This document shows, piece by piece, positions 6,777 to 13,079 of a DNA stretch of 13,079 nt (positions are counted from its first letter, which is position 1; each line of letters starts with the position of its first letter). A program made the position numbers and the translations under genes. This DNA comes from Desulfosporosinus sp. UBA5188 (GTDB lineage: Bacteria; Bacillota; Desulfitobacteriia; Desulfitobacteriales; Desulfitobacteriaceae), in assembly GCA_002413075.1 (NCBI GenBank), contig DHWG01000014.1:788-13866 (forward strand), read 5' to 3'. The notes under the pieces are model-generated. The model was not told the DNA's origin and made no database searches. It saw nothing but the letters and a program-made list of their open reading frames with translations.

Positions 6777-8171
6777 TTATTGGTTAATGATTGCAAGACA
6801 TAAATCTTCGTTTAAAGCTATTATTGCCTTTTTATACATTTTTCTATCAATAACAAATTGCATATTCACTTGCCGTAGAGATTGTGATATACATTTGATA
6901 TTAATATTATTTTTAGCTAAAGCATTGGCGGCTCTGGCTAGAATTCTGGGCATAGCAATATTGGATCCAATCACACATACGATAGCTGCCCGCTGAACTG
7001 TAACCGTCTGATAGTCTGCTTCGAGTTCAGACACTACCTCGTCATTGAGATCCGATTCCCATATAATCAGCGAGATGCTATTCGCGTTCGTAGTTTTCAT
7101 AATGTAACTAATATCATGACTCTGGAATTTCTTCATAATATTCAAATCAAATCCGGTTTCCCCTACCATTGATGTATCATGAATTTCCAAGACCACGATC
7201 TTATCCGAACCAGCAATAATTTCAATCTTTGCTTGGGGACCAATATAATCGTTGGAGATAACCGTTCCAGGGTGATCCGGTTCAAACGTATTCTTGATAC
7301 GAAGATTGATCCCAGCCATTTCTAACGGTTTTGAAGCATTCGGATGAATCGCCTCCATGCCAATGTCTGCAAGTTGGTCCGCGACGTCATAATTCGTCCT
7401 GCCGACGACAATCGTTTTGTCCACGCCCACGATTTTAGGATCCGCGGAGGATAAATGATATTCTTTGTGAATAATAGCTTCATTTGCGTCAAGATGCGTG
7501 GCAATTTTTGAAAAGGTTATGTCTGAATAACCCCTTTGATATTCCCGCATAATTCCTTCAATCCCCTTTGTATAGCCCGTGGCAACAAGTATCGCCTCCT
7601 GGGGATTTACGGATCTGAAGGATTTCTCAATCCGTTCGCTGATCGAAAGTTGTTTAGAATCACGGAAACCCGTGAGATCCACGAGTTCAGAGAGAATACC
7701 GTTATGACGAAGTATGTTAACCGTATTGAAGGCTGAATGAGCTTCTCCAATGGAGGCCAGCAACTCCCTAGCCGCCGAGAAAATACTGTCTCGACCGACA
7801 TAACCAGAGGCGAGGATATCTTCCATGCTATTTAGATAGGCCTTTGTTTGCATGATTCGTTCAATTAAAAATTCACGAGCTACTTTTTCATCCAAGCCAA
7901 TGTCAGCAAACGACGCATTTATTTTCAGGGCCTCGCTTAGCAGGTGATCAATGGACGTTTCATAATCTTCGCCCTTAATAAAATGTTGATAGATCCCCGG
8001 ATCTTTAGTTTTTTTATCTTCAAGGAGCATATTAGTAACCCCTGCATAGGCAGAGACAACAAAGACTCTCCCATAACGAAACCGTTTGGAACCTGGATAC
8101 CCTATAATATTGTTCAGTACATTGTGAAATTGGACCATTGACGTTCCACCAATTTTTTCAACAGTAAGCAT
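6777..8171 (-). CDS. aspartate kinase, ectoine-type (Ask_Ect-like)
   Basis: Phosphorylates L-aspartate to aspartyl-phosphate, the first step towards lysine, threonine, methionine, diaminopimelate or ectoine. The 464 residues open with VEKIGGTS (K6; the family's KFGGTS signature), carry a substrate-loop region near 195-205 (TGYTKGIEGI), and have AIIHKEYHLSSADPKIVG (about 230-247) where ordinary aspartokinases have a WTDVDG-type loop; only the ADP-[KR] part is shared. From memory of the family, the HKE-HLSSADP wording and the YGRVFVVSAY stretch match the Ask_Ect branch. Two ACT-like regulatory domains fill about 325-464, ending in an RxVNMQFVI strand typical of AK ACT domains. No ectA, ectB or ectC is in the window. 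The ATG has no good ribosome site nearby (AGGGG is some 13 bases away), an odd feature for this genome. The deacylase gene follows in the same operon. Confidence 0.88.
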   Translation of the reverse strand: MLTVEKIGGTSMVQFHNVLNNIIGYPGSKRFRYGRVFVVSAYAGVTNMLLEDKKTKDPGIYQHFIKGEDYETSIDHLLSEALKINASFADIGLDEKVAREFLIERIMQTKAYLNSMEDILASGYVGRDSIFSAARELLASIGEAHSAFNTVNILRHNGILSELVDLTGFRDSKQLSISERIEKSFRSVNPQEAILVATGYTKGIEGIMREYQRGYSDITFSKIATHLDANEAIIHKEYHLSSADPKIVGVDKTIVVGRTNYDVADQLADIGMEAIHPNASKPLEMAGINLRIKNTFEPDHPGTVISNDYIGPQAKIEIIAGSDKIVVLEIHDTSMVGETGFDLNIMKKFQSHDISYIMKTTNANSISLIIWESDLNDEVVSELEADYQTVTVQRAAIVCVIGSNIAMPRILARAANALAKNNINIKCISQSLRQVNMQFVIDRKMYKKAIIALNEDLCLAIINQ

Positions 8172-8213
8172 AATTGAATTTATACCCCTCTTCTAGCATT
8201 TTTCCCCTATACA

Positions 8214-8245
8214 CTATTATTCGGCAAAATTCATTAAATTCCTCC
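8214..8245 (-). other. leader mini-cistron and Spo0A-box-like site before the aspartate kinase
   Basis: On the minus strand GGAGG (8241-8245) is followed after 6 bases by ATG (8232-8234) opening a five-codon reading frame (Met-Asn-Phe-Ala-Glu) that ends in TAA TAG (8214-8219). The same stretch contains TTTTGCCGAA (8220-8229), which fits the 0A-box pattern TGNCGAA. The frame is too short to prove; it could be a leader peptide, a remnant, or chance. Confidence 0.35.
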
Positions 8246-8268
8246 ATTTCTATGTAATTTCGCGTTAT

Positions 8269-8306
8269 ATTGTACATGTAGGAGGAACCTTTGTCTCTGG
8301 AGACAA
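8269..8306 (-). promoter_or_regulatory. candidate promoter with overlapping dyad for the ask-ybaK operon
   Basis: Minus strand GAGACA (8292-8297), 17 bases, TACAAT (8269-8274) makes a moderate sigma-A-type promoter. The -35 lies inside a perfect dyad, TTGTCTC-TG-GAGACAA (8291-8306), placing a likely regulator site on the promoter. The resulting leader of about 90 bases is too short and lacks the usual conserved parts for a lysine riboswitch. Confidence 0.4.
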
Positions 8307-8319
8307 GAATTCAGGCTGG

Positions 8320-8367
8320 AAAACGAGGGGCTGTAACAAACTTTTTCTTAGTTTGTTACAGCCCCTC
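8320..8367 (-). terminator. terminator after the unknown 195-residue gene
   Basis: Arms GAGGGGCTGTAACAAACT (8325-8342) and its exact complement (8350-8367) form an 18-bp stem with a 7-base loop. On the minus strand it is followed by GTTTTCC (8318-8324), a short T-run. It starts about 30 bases after the stop codon of the gene at 8399. Confidence 0.8.
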
Positions 8368-8398
8368 TTCAACTGCCATGGCTTAATCGAACTTAATA

Positions 8399-8986
8399 CT
8401 ATTCTGTACTAAACGATCGACTTGAATTAGCTAACGAGAAGAGTGGGTTCTGTAAATAATCTATAGGATATAGATCATCCCTTGCTGAGATGAGTGCCAT
8501 AATCTTACCAACTTGGGAAACTGGATCAATGGATATGATAATATAAACATCTTTTTCTGAGGTTAAAGGATAAATAATATTGTTTTTATTGAGAACATCA
8601 AGGTACGCGTCCAAGGTTAGGACTCTAAAATCACGGTTACGCCAGCGTATATCGTAAAGTTTAAAAGCTTGATGTGCCACTAAAGGCAAGAGCATTTCTT
8701 CCGTCAAATAGAGTTCGATTCCCATCATATAGCCTTCACTATCTAGATCATTCCAATATTCACAATGAAAGGCATTATCGACCGCCTCTCTATACGTCTT
8801 AGTCGCCAAACGCATTTGACTTAAACTATGACCCATGCCCAGCCATTTGATCCTCGGGATGCTAAGACTTTTTATATCGTAGTATAGTCCGATATCACTT
8901 TTCTCGAGGGTGTACTCAGTAGTTGTCTCATTTGGCATTAAATATATGTAGCCCATTTGCATGTTGTTATCGCAGGTAATAAGCAC
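8399..8986 (-). CDS. hypothetical protein, about 195 residues
   Basis: I do not recognise this protein with confidence. It is soluble-looking, with no signal peptide or membrane segment. The first 30 residues (VLITCDNNMQMGYIYLMP) resemble the 'YD-x-x-x-x-x-x-YIYL' opening strand pair of DUF2283-like proteins, a weak similarity. The middle holds an aromatic, charged stretch (FHCEYWNDLDSEGYMMGIELYL, in part) and the last third has IIISIDP and IMALISARDD strands, suggesting a mixed alpha/beta fold. In-frame GTG codons at 9001 and 8986 are both possible starts; GGGGGGA lies 6 bases before the second and nothing useful lies before the first, so I chose 8986. It is a lone gene with its own terminator, divergent from the helicase gene across a 218-base gap. 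Confidence 0.75.
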   Translation of the reverse strand: MLITCDNNMQMGYIYLMPNETTTEYTLEKSDIGLYYDIKSLSIPRIKWLGMGHSLSQMRLATKTYREAVDNAFHCEYWNDLDSEGYMMGIELYLTEEMLLPLVAHQAFKLYDIRWRNRDFRVLTLDAYLDVLNKNNIIYPLTSEKDVYIIISIDPVSQVGKIMALISARDDLYPIDYLQNPLFSLANSSRSFSTE

Positions 8987-8992
8987 GGAACA

Positions 8993-8999
8993 TCCCCCC
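8993..8999 (-). promoter_or_regulatory. G-rich ribosome site favouring the GTG start at 8986
   Basis: GGGGGGA on the minus strand is 6 bases before GTG 8984-8986. It pairs imperfectly with the anti-Shine-Dalgarno tail (G-U pairs), so support is moderate. An ATG at 8991-8993 overlaps it but is out of frame. Confidence 0.45.
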
Positions 9000-9023
9000 A
9001 CTCTGTATTATTGACGCTTCTCT

Positions 9024-9079
9024 AACATAGTAACCTTCTACAACTATGTTTAGTTTTCCTGCTATCCTGTATTAATACA
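9024..9079. promoter_or_regulatory. two dyads in the divergent gap before the helicase gene
   Basis: The 218-base gap between the hypothetical gene and the helicase gene holds AACATAGT (9024-9031) with its exact inverted copy ACTATGTT (9043-9050), 11 bases apart, and a perfect 12-bp palindrome TGTATTAATACA (9068-9079). CTGTATTA also recurs directly at 9003-9010 and 9067-9074. No convincing -35/-10 pair was found in either direction, so these are only candidate operator sites. Confidence 0.3.
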
Positions 9080-9204
9080 ATCTCCTACAACGCTCAAACA
9101 TTAAATATTACTTCCTTATCCCTTTGAAATGGACTAATAACCCTCAACTGTGATATTCTTAATAGATATCCTTCATAGAATAATGGCAACAAAAGGAGTA
9201 TTTC

Positions 9205-12200
9205 ATGCCTCGCTTTAACATAACTGATCAACAAATTCTCGATCTTTCAGATAATGACCTTGTCTATAAAAAGGGTTTTTCCTATTACACAGCCGGTAGG
9301 GTTAGGAATTTCACTTTCTCTCCGGATAAAGGACTGGTCATAGCTAATGTCATAGGTGGTTTGCGTTATTCCGTTCAGGTTGCTTTTGAACAAGATAGTT
9401 CTGTACGCTCCTACCGCTGCACTTGCCCAACCTTTACAGACAGCCCTGGAGCCTGCAGACATGTCATAGCCGTCTTGAAAGCAGCTCAGGATAAATTGCC
9501 TACTGCTTGGCCTGTTCCTGTCGTCTCTAACCGCGTTGTGGAAGATCTCTTGGAGGTATTTTCTAATCATCACCAAGAAATCCCCCAAGAAGAGGTCACC
9601 CTCGAAGTGGAGCTCCAAATTCTTCCTGGCCATCGGGTTTCTGCTCAAATGCAACTCAAGCTGGGTCTCCAGCGTCTCTATGTGGTCAAGGATATTGAGC
9701 AATTCATTGGCTCAATAAAAACAGGGCGCTCACTCGAATTCGGCAAACAATTTACGTTTGAACCTTCGCGTCAGTCCTTTAAGGAAGAAGATCGACCGCT
9801 CATCTCCATGCTCACTGAAATGTTTGAGCAACATACAGCCTTAAATGAAATGCAAGGACCCTTCTATACCACAAACCTCCTATGCCAAAAATCTGTGCCT
9901 CTGAGTGGTTATTACCTGACTAAATTTCTGGATGCCTTAGGGGCCAAAGTGTTTCATTGGGGCATCAGCACCGCCCCCCTACTTCCCACCCAAATTGACC
10001 GCCAAGGGCTACCTATGGAGTTTTCCCTACAAGCCCAAGGTCAAGACCTCACGCTGGCCCTAGAAAGTGACGAAGTACCTCTCCAATTGACTTCTGATGG
10101 CAATTACTACGCCTATCAGCAAACCATTTATCTCGCTTCCCCGACCCAACAAAGCCTTCTTCCCCCGATACTAAGGGCTCTCAATAAGGGATCTGACACC
10201 AATCTGGTCATTCCAGCGGCACAGAAGGAGTTCTTCGCATCGGAGGCTCTGCCTTTGCTCGGAAAATTGGGCCAGGTATCGATTGACCCAACTTTAGAAG
10301 AAAAATTTAACCAAGAAACCTTACGTGCAAGTATCTATTTTGATCGTGCTGAAGATATGGGCATCACAGCTAGGTTGGAATTTCACTATGGGGATACCGT
10401 CATTAATCCCTTTGCCTCGACTCGGGAAAACCTCAATAATTCAGTGGACAGCACGGTAATCCTCATCCGCTCAATAGACCAAGAGAGAAAAATCTTAAAC
10501 ATCCTTGAACAAGCCGATTTTATTGTTTCCAAAGGCCAAATTCACCTTGAAGATGACGATAAAATTTTTGAATTTACGGTCACTTGGCTTCCTCAACTAA
10601 GACTGCTGACCGAGCTGTACTACTCAGATCAATTCAAAGTCAAAATCAGAACCTCTACCACGTTCTCAGGTGAAGTTCGTTTAGATGAAACCTTGAATGT
10701 CTTAGAAGTTTCCTTCCAATATAACGATATTGAGCAAGATGAATTGACGGATATTTTCCAATCCCTCAAATTAAAGAAGAAATATCACCGCCTCCGTGAT
10801 GGCTCTTTCCTAGATTTAAACCAGACCGAGCTGACTTCTGTTGCGCAACTTCTCGACTACCTGGACCTTGACGCAGAAGATCTGAACACTAAACTGCTCA
10901 ATTTACCTAAATACCGAGCGATGTATCTCGACAGCTTTTTACGTGAAGCGAACCTTCCGGGAGTGCATCGCAATAAAGCCTTTAAGCAACTAGTCCAAAG
11001 TATCCTCGAACCTCAAGATGGGGAGTTCGAAATACCTGTGTCGCTAGAGCATGTGTTAAGGGATTACCAGAAGACCGGCTTTAAATGGTTAAAAACGCTC
11101 GCTTCGTTTGGCCTAGGTGGCATTCTGGCGGATGATATGGGATTGGGCAAGACCTTACAGGTTCTTTCCTTTATTCTATCTGAAAAGCCGAAAGGCCTCG
11201 GACCCGCGTTGGTCATCGCCCCCACATCGCTGCTCTATAACTGGCAAGAGGAAGCCAAGAAATTCACCCCCAGCCTGCAAGTTCTCGTTGTAGAAGGCAC
11301 CCCTCAGGAACGACATGCCCAACTCTCCGATATGGAAGAGCAATGGGACCTTGTGGTCACTTCCTACCCCATCCTGCGACGGGATATCGATAAATTTGCT
11401 GAGTTTAAGTTTTCCTACTGCTTCTTAGACGAGGCTCAACACACCAAAAACCCGCAAACCCTCAATGCTAAATCTGTCCAGCAAATTCAAGCTAAGGGCT
11501 ATTTTGCGCTAACGGGGACGCCGATCGAAAACTCGCTTTCTGAGCTTTGGTCCCTCTTTAATTTCATCATGCCAGGCTATCTTCTCTCCCACCAAGAGTT
11601 CCGCAAGAAATATGAAATCCCGATTATCAAAGGAGACGACGCTAAACCTCTGGCGGAATTAAGTCGTCATGCCAACCCCTTTATTCTACGACGACTTAAG
11701 AAAGATGTCCTCAAAGAGCTACCCGACAAAATTGAAACGCTTCTAAGTGCGCCTTTGACGGAAGACCAGAAAAAGTTATACCTAGCCTATTTACAGGAAG
11801 CGAAAGGAAAATTAGCCCAGGAAATTGTCACCGTTGGTTATAATAAAAGCCATATGAAAATCCTCGCTGCCCTGACTAGACTGAGACAAATCTGCTGTCA
11901 TCCGGCCATGTTCTTGGAGAATTACACAGGGGAGAGCGGCAAGATGTTACTCTTACAGGAAATCCTCACAGATGCTCTCCAGAGTGGTCATCGGATCCTG
12001 CTTTTCTCCCAGTTCACGACAATGTTAGACATCATCCAGAACTACCTAAACTCAGAGAGTATAGAGCATTTCTATCTTTCGGGTTCAACCAAAGCGATTG
12101 ACCGCGTAAAAATGGCCAACGCCTTCAATGAAGGGGCTGGGAAAGTATTCCTGATCTCTTTAAAGGCGGGGGGCACAGGATTAAATCTGACCGGAGCTGA

Positions 12201-12450
12201 CATGGTGATTCACTACGACCCTTGGTGGAACCCCGCTGTGGAAGATCAAGCCACCGACCGTGCCCACCGCATCGGCCAAAAAAACGCCGTACAGGTTATC
12301 AAACTCATTACTCAAGGAACTGTCGAAGAGAAAATTAATGCCTTGCAAGCCCGCAAAAAGACGCTCATCGACAGTGTCATTCAACCGGGGGAAACTCTGC
12401 TCTCTAAGTTATCAGAGCAAGAACTGAGAGAAATTTTTGATTTAAATTAA
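9205..12450 (+). CDS. SWIM zinc-finger SNF2-family helicase (Swi2/Snf2 ATPase)
   Basis: Predicted ATP-driven double-strand DNA translocase of helicase superfamily 2, acting on protein-DNA complexes or in repair and transcription; the target is unknown. The 1081 residues hold, in order: a SWIM zinc finger (C72, C74, C84, H86 in CTC...CRH), a long middle region matching the bacterial SNF2-associated type (about 120-600), and the ATPase core: DYQKTGFKWL (Q motif), Walker A DDMGLGKT (about 643-650), DEAQ Walker B (about 742-745), LTGTPIENSLSELWSL motif III, and in the second lobe SLKAGGTGLNLTGAD and QATDRAHRIGQ (about 1014-1024). All core motifs look intact. AAAGGAG lies 7 bases before the ATG. 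It is a single plus-strand gene flanked by minus-strand genes, ended by a strong bidirectional terminator. Length and layout are ordinary for Firmicutes homologues. Confidence 0.95.
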   Translation: MPRFNITDQQILDLSDNDLVYKKGFSYYTAGRVRNFTFSPDKGLVIANVIGGLRYSVQVAFEQDSSVRSYRCTCPTFTDSPGACRHVIAVLKAAQDKLPTAWPVPVVSNRVVEDLLEVFSNHHQEIPQEEVTLEVELQILPGHRVSAQMQLKLGLQRLYVVKDIEQFIGSIKTGRSLEFGKQFTFEPSRQSFKEEDRPLISMLTEMFEQHTALNEMQGPFYTTNLLCQKSVPLSGYYLTKFLDALGAKVFHWGISTAPLLPTQIDRQGLPMEFSLQAQGQDLTLALESDEVPLQLTSDGNYYAYQQTIYLASPTQQSLLPPILRALNKGSDTNLVIPAAQKEFFASEALPLLGKLGQVSIDPTLEEKFNQETLRASIYFDRAEDMGITARLEFHYGDTVINPFASTRENLNNSVDSTVILIRSIDQERKILNILEQADFIVSKGQIHLEDDDKIFEFTVTWLPQLRLLTELYYSDQFKVKIRTSTTFSGEVRLDETLNVLEVSFQYNDIEQDELTDIFQSLKLKKKYHRLRDGSFLDLNQTELTSVAQLLDYLDLDAEDLNTKLLNLPKYRAMYLDSFLREANLPGVHRNKAFKQLVQSILEPQDGEFEIPVSLEHVLRDYQKTGFKWLKTLASFGLGGILADDMGLGKTLQVLSFILSEKPKGLGPALVIAPTSLLYNWQEEAKKFTPSLQVLVVEGTPQERHAQLSDMEEQWDLVVTSYPILRRDIDKFAEFKFSYCFLDEAQHTKNPQTLNAKSVQQIQAKGYFALTGTPIENSLSELWSLFNFIMPGYLLSHQEFRKKYEIPIIKGDDAKPLAELSRHANPFILRRLKKDVLKELPDKIETLLSAPLTEDQKKLYLAYLQEAKGKLAQEIVTVGYNKSHMKILAALTRLRQICCHPAMFLENYTGESGKMLLLQEILTDALQSGHRILLFSQFTTMLDIIQNYLNSESIEHFYLSGSTKAIDRVKMANAFNEGAGKVFLISLKAGGTGLNLTGADMVIHYDPWWNPAVEDQATDRAHRIGQKNAVQVIKLITQGTVEEKINALQARKKTLIDSVIQPGETLLSKLSEQELREIFDLN

Positions 12451-12497
12451 GCCCATAAAAAAGCAGGACTGAGGCTCGGTCCCGCTTTTTTATGGGT
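12451..12497. terminator. bidirectional terminator between helicase and chemotaxis genes
   Basis: Directly after the helicase TAA, CCCATAAAAAAGC (12452-12464) pairs with GCTTTTTTATGGG (12484-12496), with one A-C mismatch then GGAC/GTCC and a short GAG/CTC top. The A-run and T-run are in the stem flanks, so both strands show a hairpin with a U-tract, fitting the convergent genes. Confidence 0.88.
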
Positions 12498-12525
12498 CTT
12501 AGATATCCGAAATTCCGCATTTACA

Positions 12526-12565
12526 GCCAACACAAGGGCACGATGCATCGCGCCCTTGTGTTGGC
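12526..12565 (-). repeat. palindrome after the chemotaxis gene, core shared with 3035-3080
   Basis: Arms GCCAACACAAGGGC (12526-12539) and GCCCTTGTGTTGGC (12552-12565) enclose, after one A-C mismatch, the perfect palindrome CGATGCATCG (12541-12550). It begins 7 bases after the chemotaxis gene stop. No T-run follows on the minus strand (CTGTAAATGC), so it is not a standard terminator. The inner GGGCACGAT...ATCG-GCCC is the same as in the element near 3057. Confidence 0.8.
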
Positions 12566-12572
12566 ACAAATC

Positions 12573-13079
12573 TTAAACCTTAAACTTGGCAACCGCACTC
12601 AGGAGTCTTTCCCCAAGCCTAGCGAGTGCCTCTGCCGATTGACTGACTGAGACCATCGTAGCGGCTTGTTCCTCGGATGCAGCGGCAACCTCTTCCGAAC
12701 TGGCAGCCGTTTCCTGAACAATCACGCCAATGCTCTCCACGGATTGAACGGCTTCGTTGGTCCCTAAGGCCATTTGCTGAGAGGCAGCAGTCACGAGCTG
12801 AATTTGGTCAACGACCGTATTGACCTCATCGACAATAGTTCGGAAGGAATTTCCTGCTAAATTAACGGCCTGCACTCCTGCTGCCACTTCACCCTTTCCT
12901 TTTTCCATCACTGCGACCGCATCATCAGTCCCTTGTTTAATATTACCAATTAGGGTTGCGATCTGTGTTGCTGACGTCGACGATTGTTCTGCCAGCTTAC
13001 GAACCTCCTCGGCAACAACCGCGAAACCTCTCCCCTGTTCTCCGGCACGGGCAGCCTCAATCGCTGCATTCAAGGCCAA
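12573..13079 (-). CDS. methyl-accepting chemotaxis protein, C-terminal signalling part, 5' end beyond window
   Basis: C-terminal 168 residues of a chemoreceptor, the cytoplasmic coiled coil that binds CheA and CheW and drives flagellar control. The first residues in view are LALNAAIEAARAGEQGRGFAVVAEEVRKLAEQ, the hallmark hairpin tip (given here in two parts by its core AARAGEQGRGF and VAEEVRKLAEQS). The return helix follows with heptad repeats, and an E-E-V-AAASEEQAA stretch (about 125-140) looks like a methylation region. It ends in LLSAVAKFKV, a common C-terminus for Clostridial receptors, with no CheR-binding pentapeptide. The sensor and HAMP parts, the start and the promoter lie outside the window, so ligand and topology are unknown. 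Reading continues open to the right edge, confirming truncation by the window rather than a broken gene. Confidence 0.95.
   Translation of the reverse strand: MALNAAIEAARAGEQGRGFAVVAEEVRKLAEQSSTSATQIATLIGNIKQGTDDAVAVMEKGKGEVAAGVQAVNLAGNSFRTIVDEVNTVVDQIQLVTAASQQMALGTNEAVQSVESIGVIVQETAASSEEVAAASEEQAATMVSVSQSAEALARLGERLLSAVAKFKV

Noticed and set aside
6574..6996. Plus-strand 140-residue frame across two genes
   Set aside because: Antisense to the deacylase start and the kinase end, both well supported by family motifs.
8172..8324. Lysine riboswitch upstream of aspartate kinase
   Set aside because: The likely leader is under 100 bases and I see none of the paired elements expected; the strong hairpin belongs to the preceding gene.
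9121..9160. TTGAAA as a -35 for the helicase gene
   Set aside because: No acceptable -10 hexamer occurs 16-18 bases downstream.
9247..9702. Minus-strand 151-residue frame
   Set aside because: Lies entirely opposite the SWIM/SNF2 N-terminal region, which has clear zinc-finger ligands and codon structure; no supporting site.

Overview
The window looks like chromosomal DNA of a low-to-mid GC, Gram-positive anaerobe of the Clostridia, most likely Peptococcaceae (Desulfosporosinus/Desulfitobacterium-like). This is an inference from protein style, AGGAGG-type ribosome binding sites, likely use of TTG and GTG starts, and a mix of chemotaxis and HD-GYP signalling genes. No phage, transposase, CRISPR array, rRNA or tRNA was seen.

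Layout, left to right. (1) 1-1880, minus: DNA topoisomerase III (topB), its C-terminus cut off by the window edge. (2) 1955-2938, minus: a ten-helix EamA/DMT-family exporter with its own sigma-A-type promoter, followed further upstream by a perfect 22-bp inverted repeat. (3) 3155-4513, minus: a polytopic membrane HD-GYP protein (predicted cyclic-di-GMP phosphodiesterase). (4) 4607-6073, minus: a secreted subtilisin-like (S8) protease ending in four perfect WTKLS pentapeptides plus a partial fifth; its true start is probably a TTG behind a strong GGAGGTGA site. A compact dyad-rich control region lies upstream. (5) 6243-8171, minus: a two-gene operon of a YbaK-type aminoacyl-tRNA deacylase and an aspartate kinase that resembles the ectoine-type (Ask_Ect) branch, closed by a terminator. 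(6) 8399-8986, minus: an unrecognised ~195-residue protein with its own terminator. (7) 9205-12450, plus: a SWIM zinc-finger SNF2-family helicase, ending in a bidirectional terminator. (8) 12573-13079, minus: the C-terminal signalling tip of a methyl-accepting chemotaxis protein, cut by the right edge.

Most genes seem to be separately controlled housekeeping or accessory units rather than one pathway. Groupings with some support are ybaK-ask (27-bp gap, shared terminator) and possibly protease-HD-GYP (short gap with a hairpin but no U-tract). I found no convincing new multi-gene system. The items most worth a second look are the Trp-repeat tail of the protease and its triple-half-site control region, the ectoine-type aspartokinase with no ectoine genes in view and an odd leader, and two intergenic palindromes 9 kb apart that share the same core.
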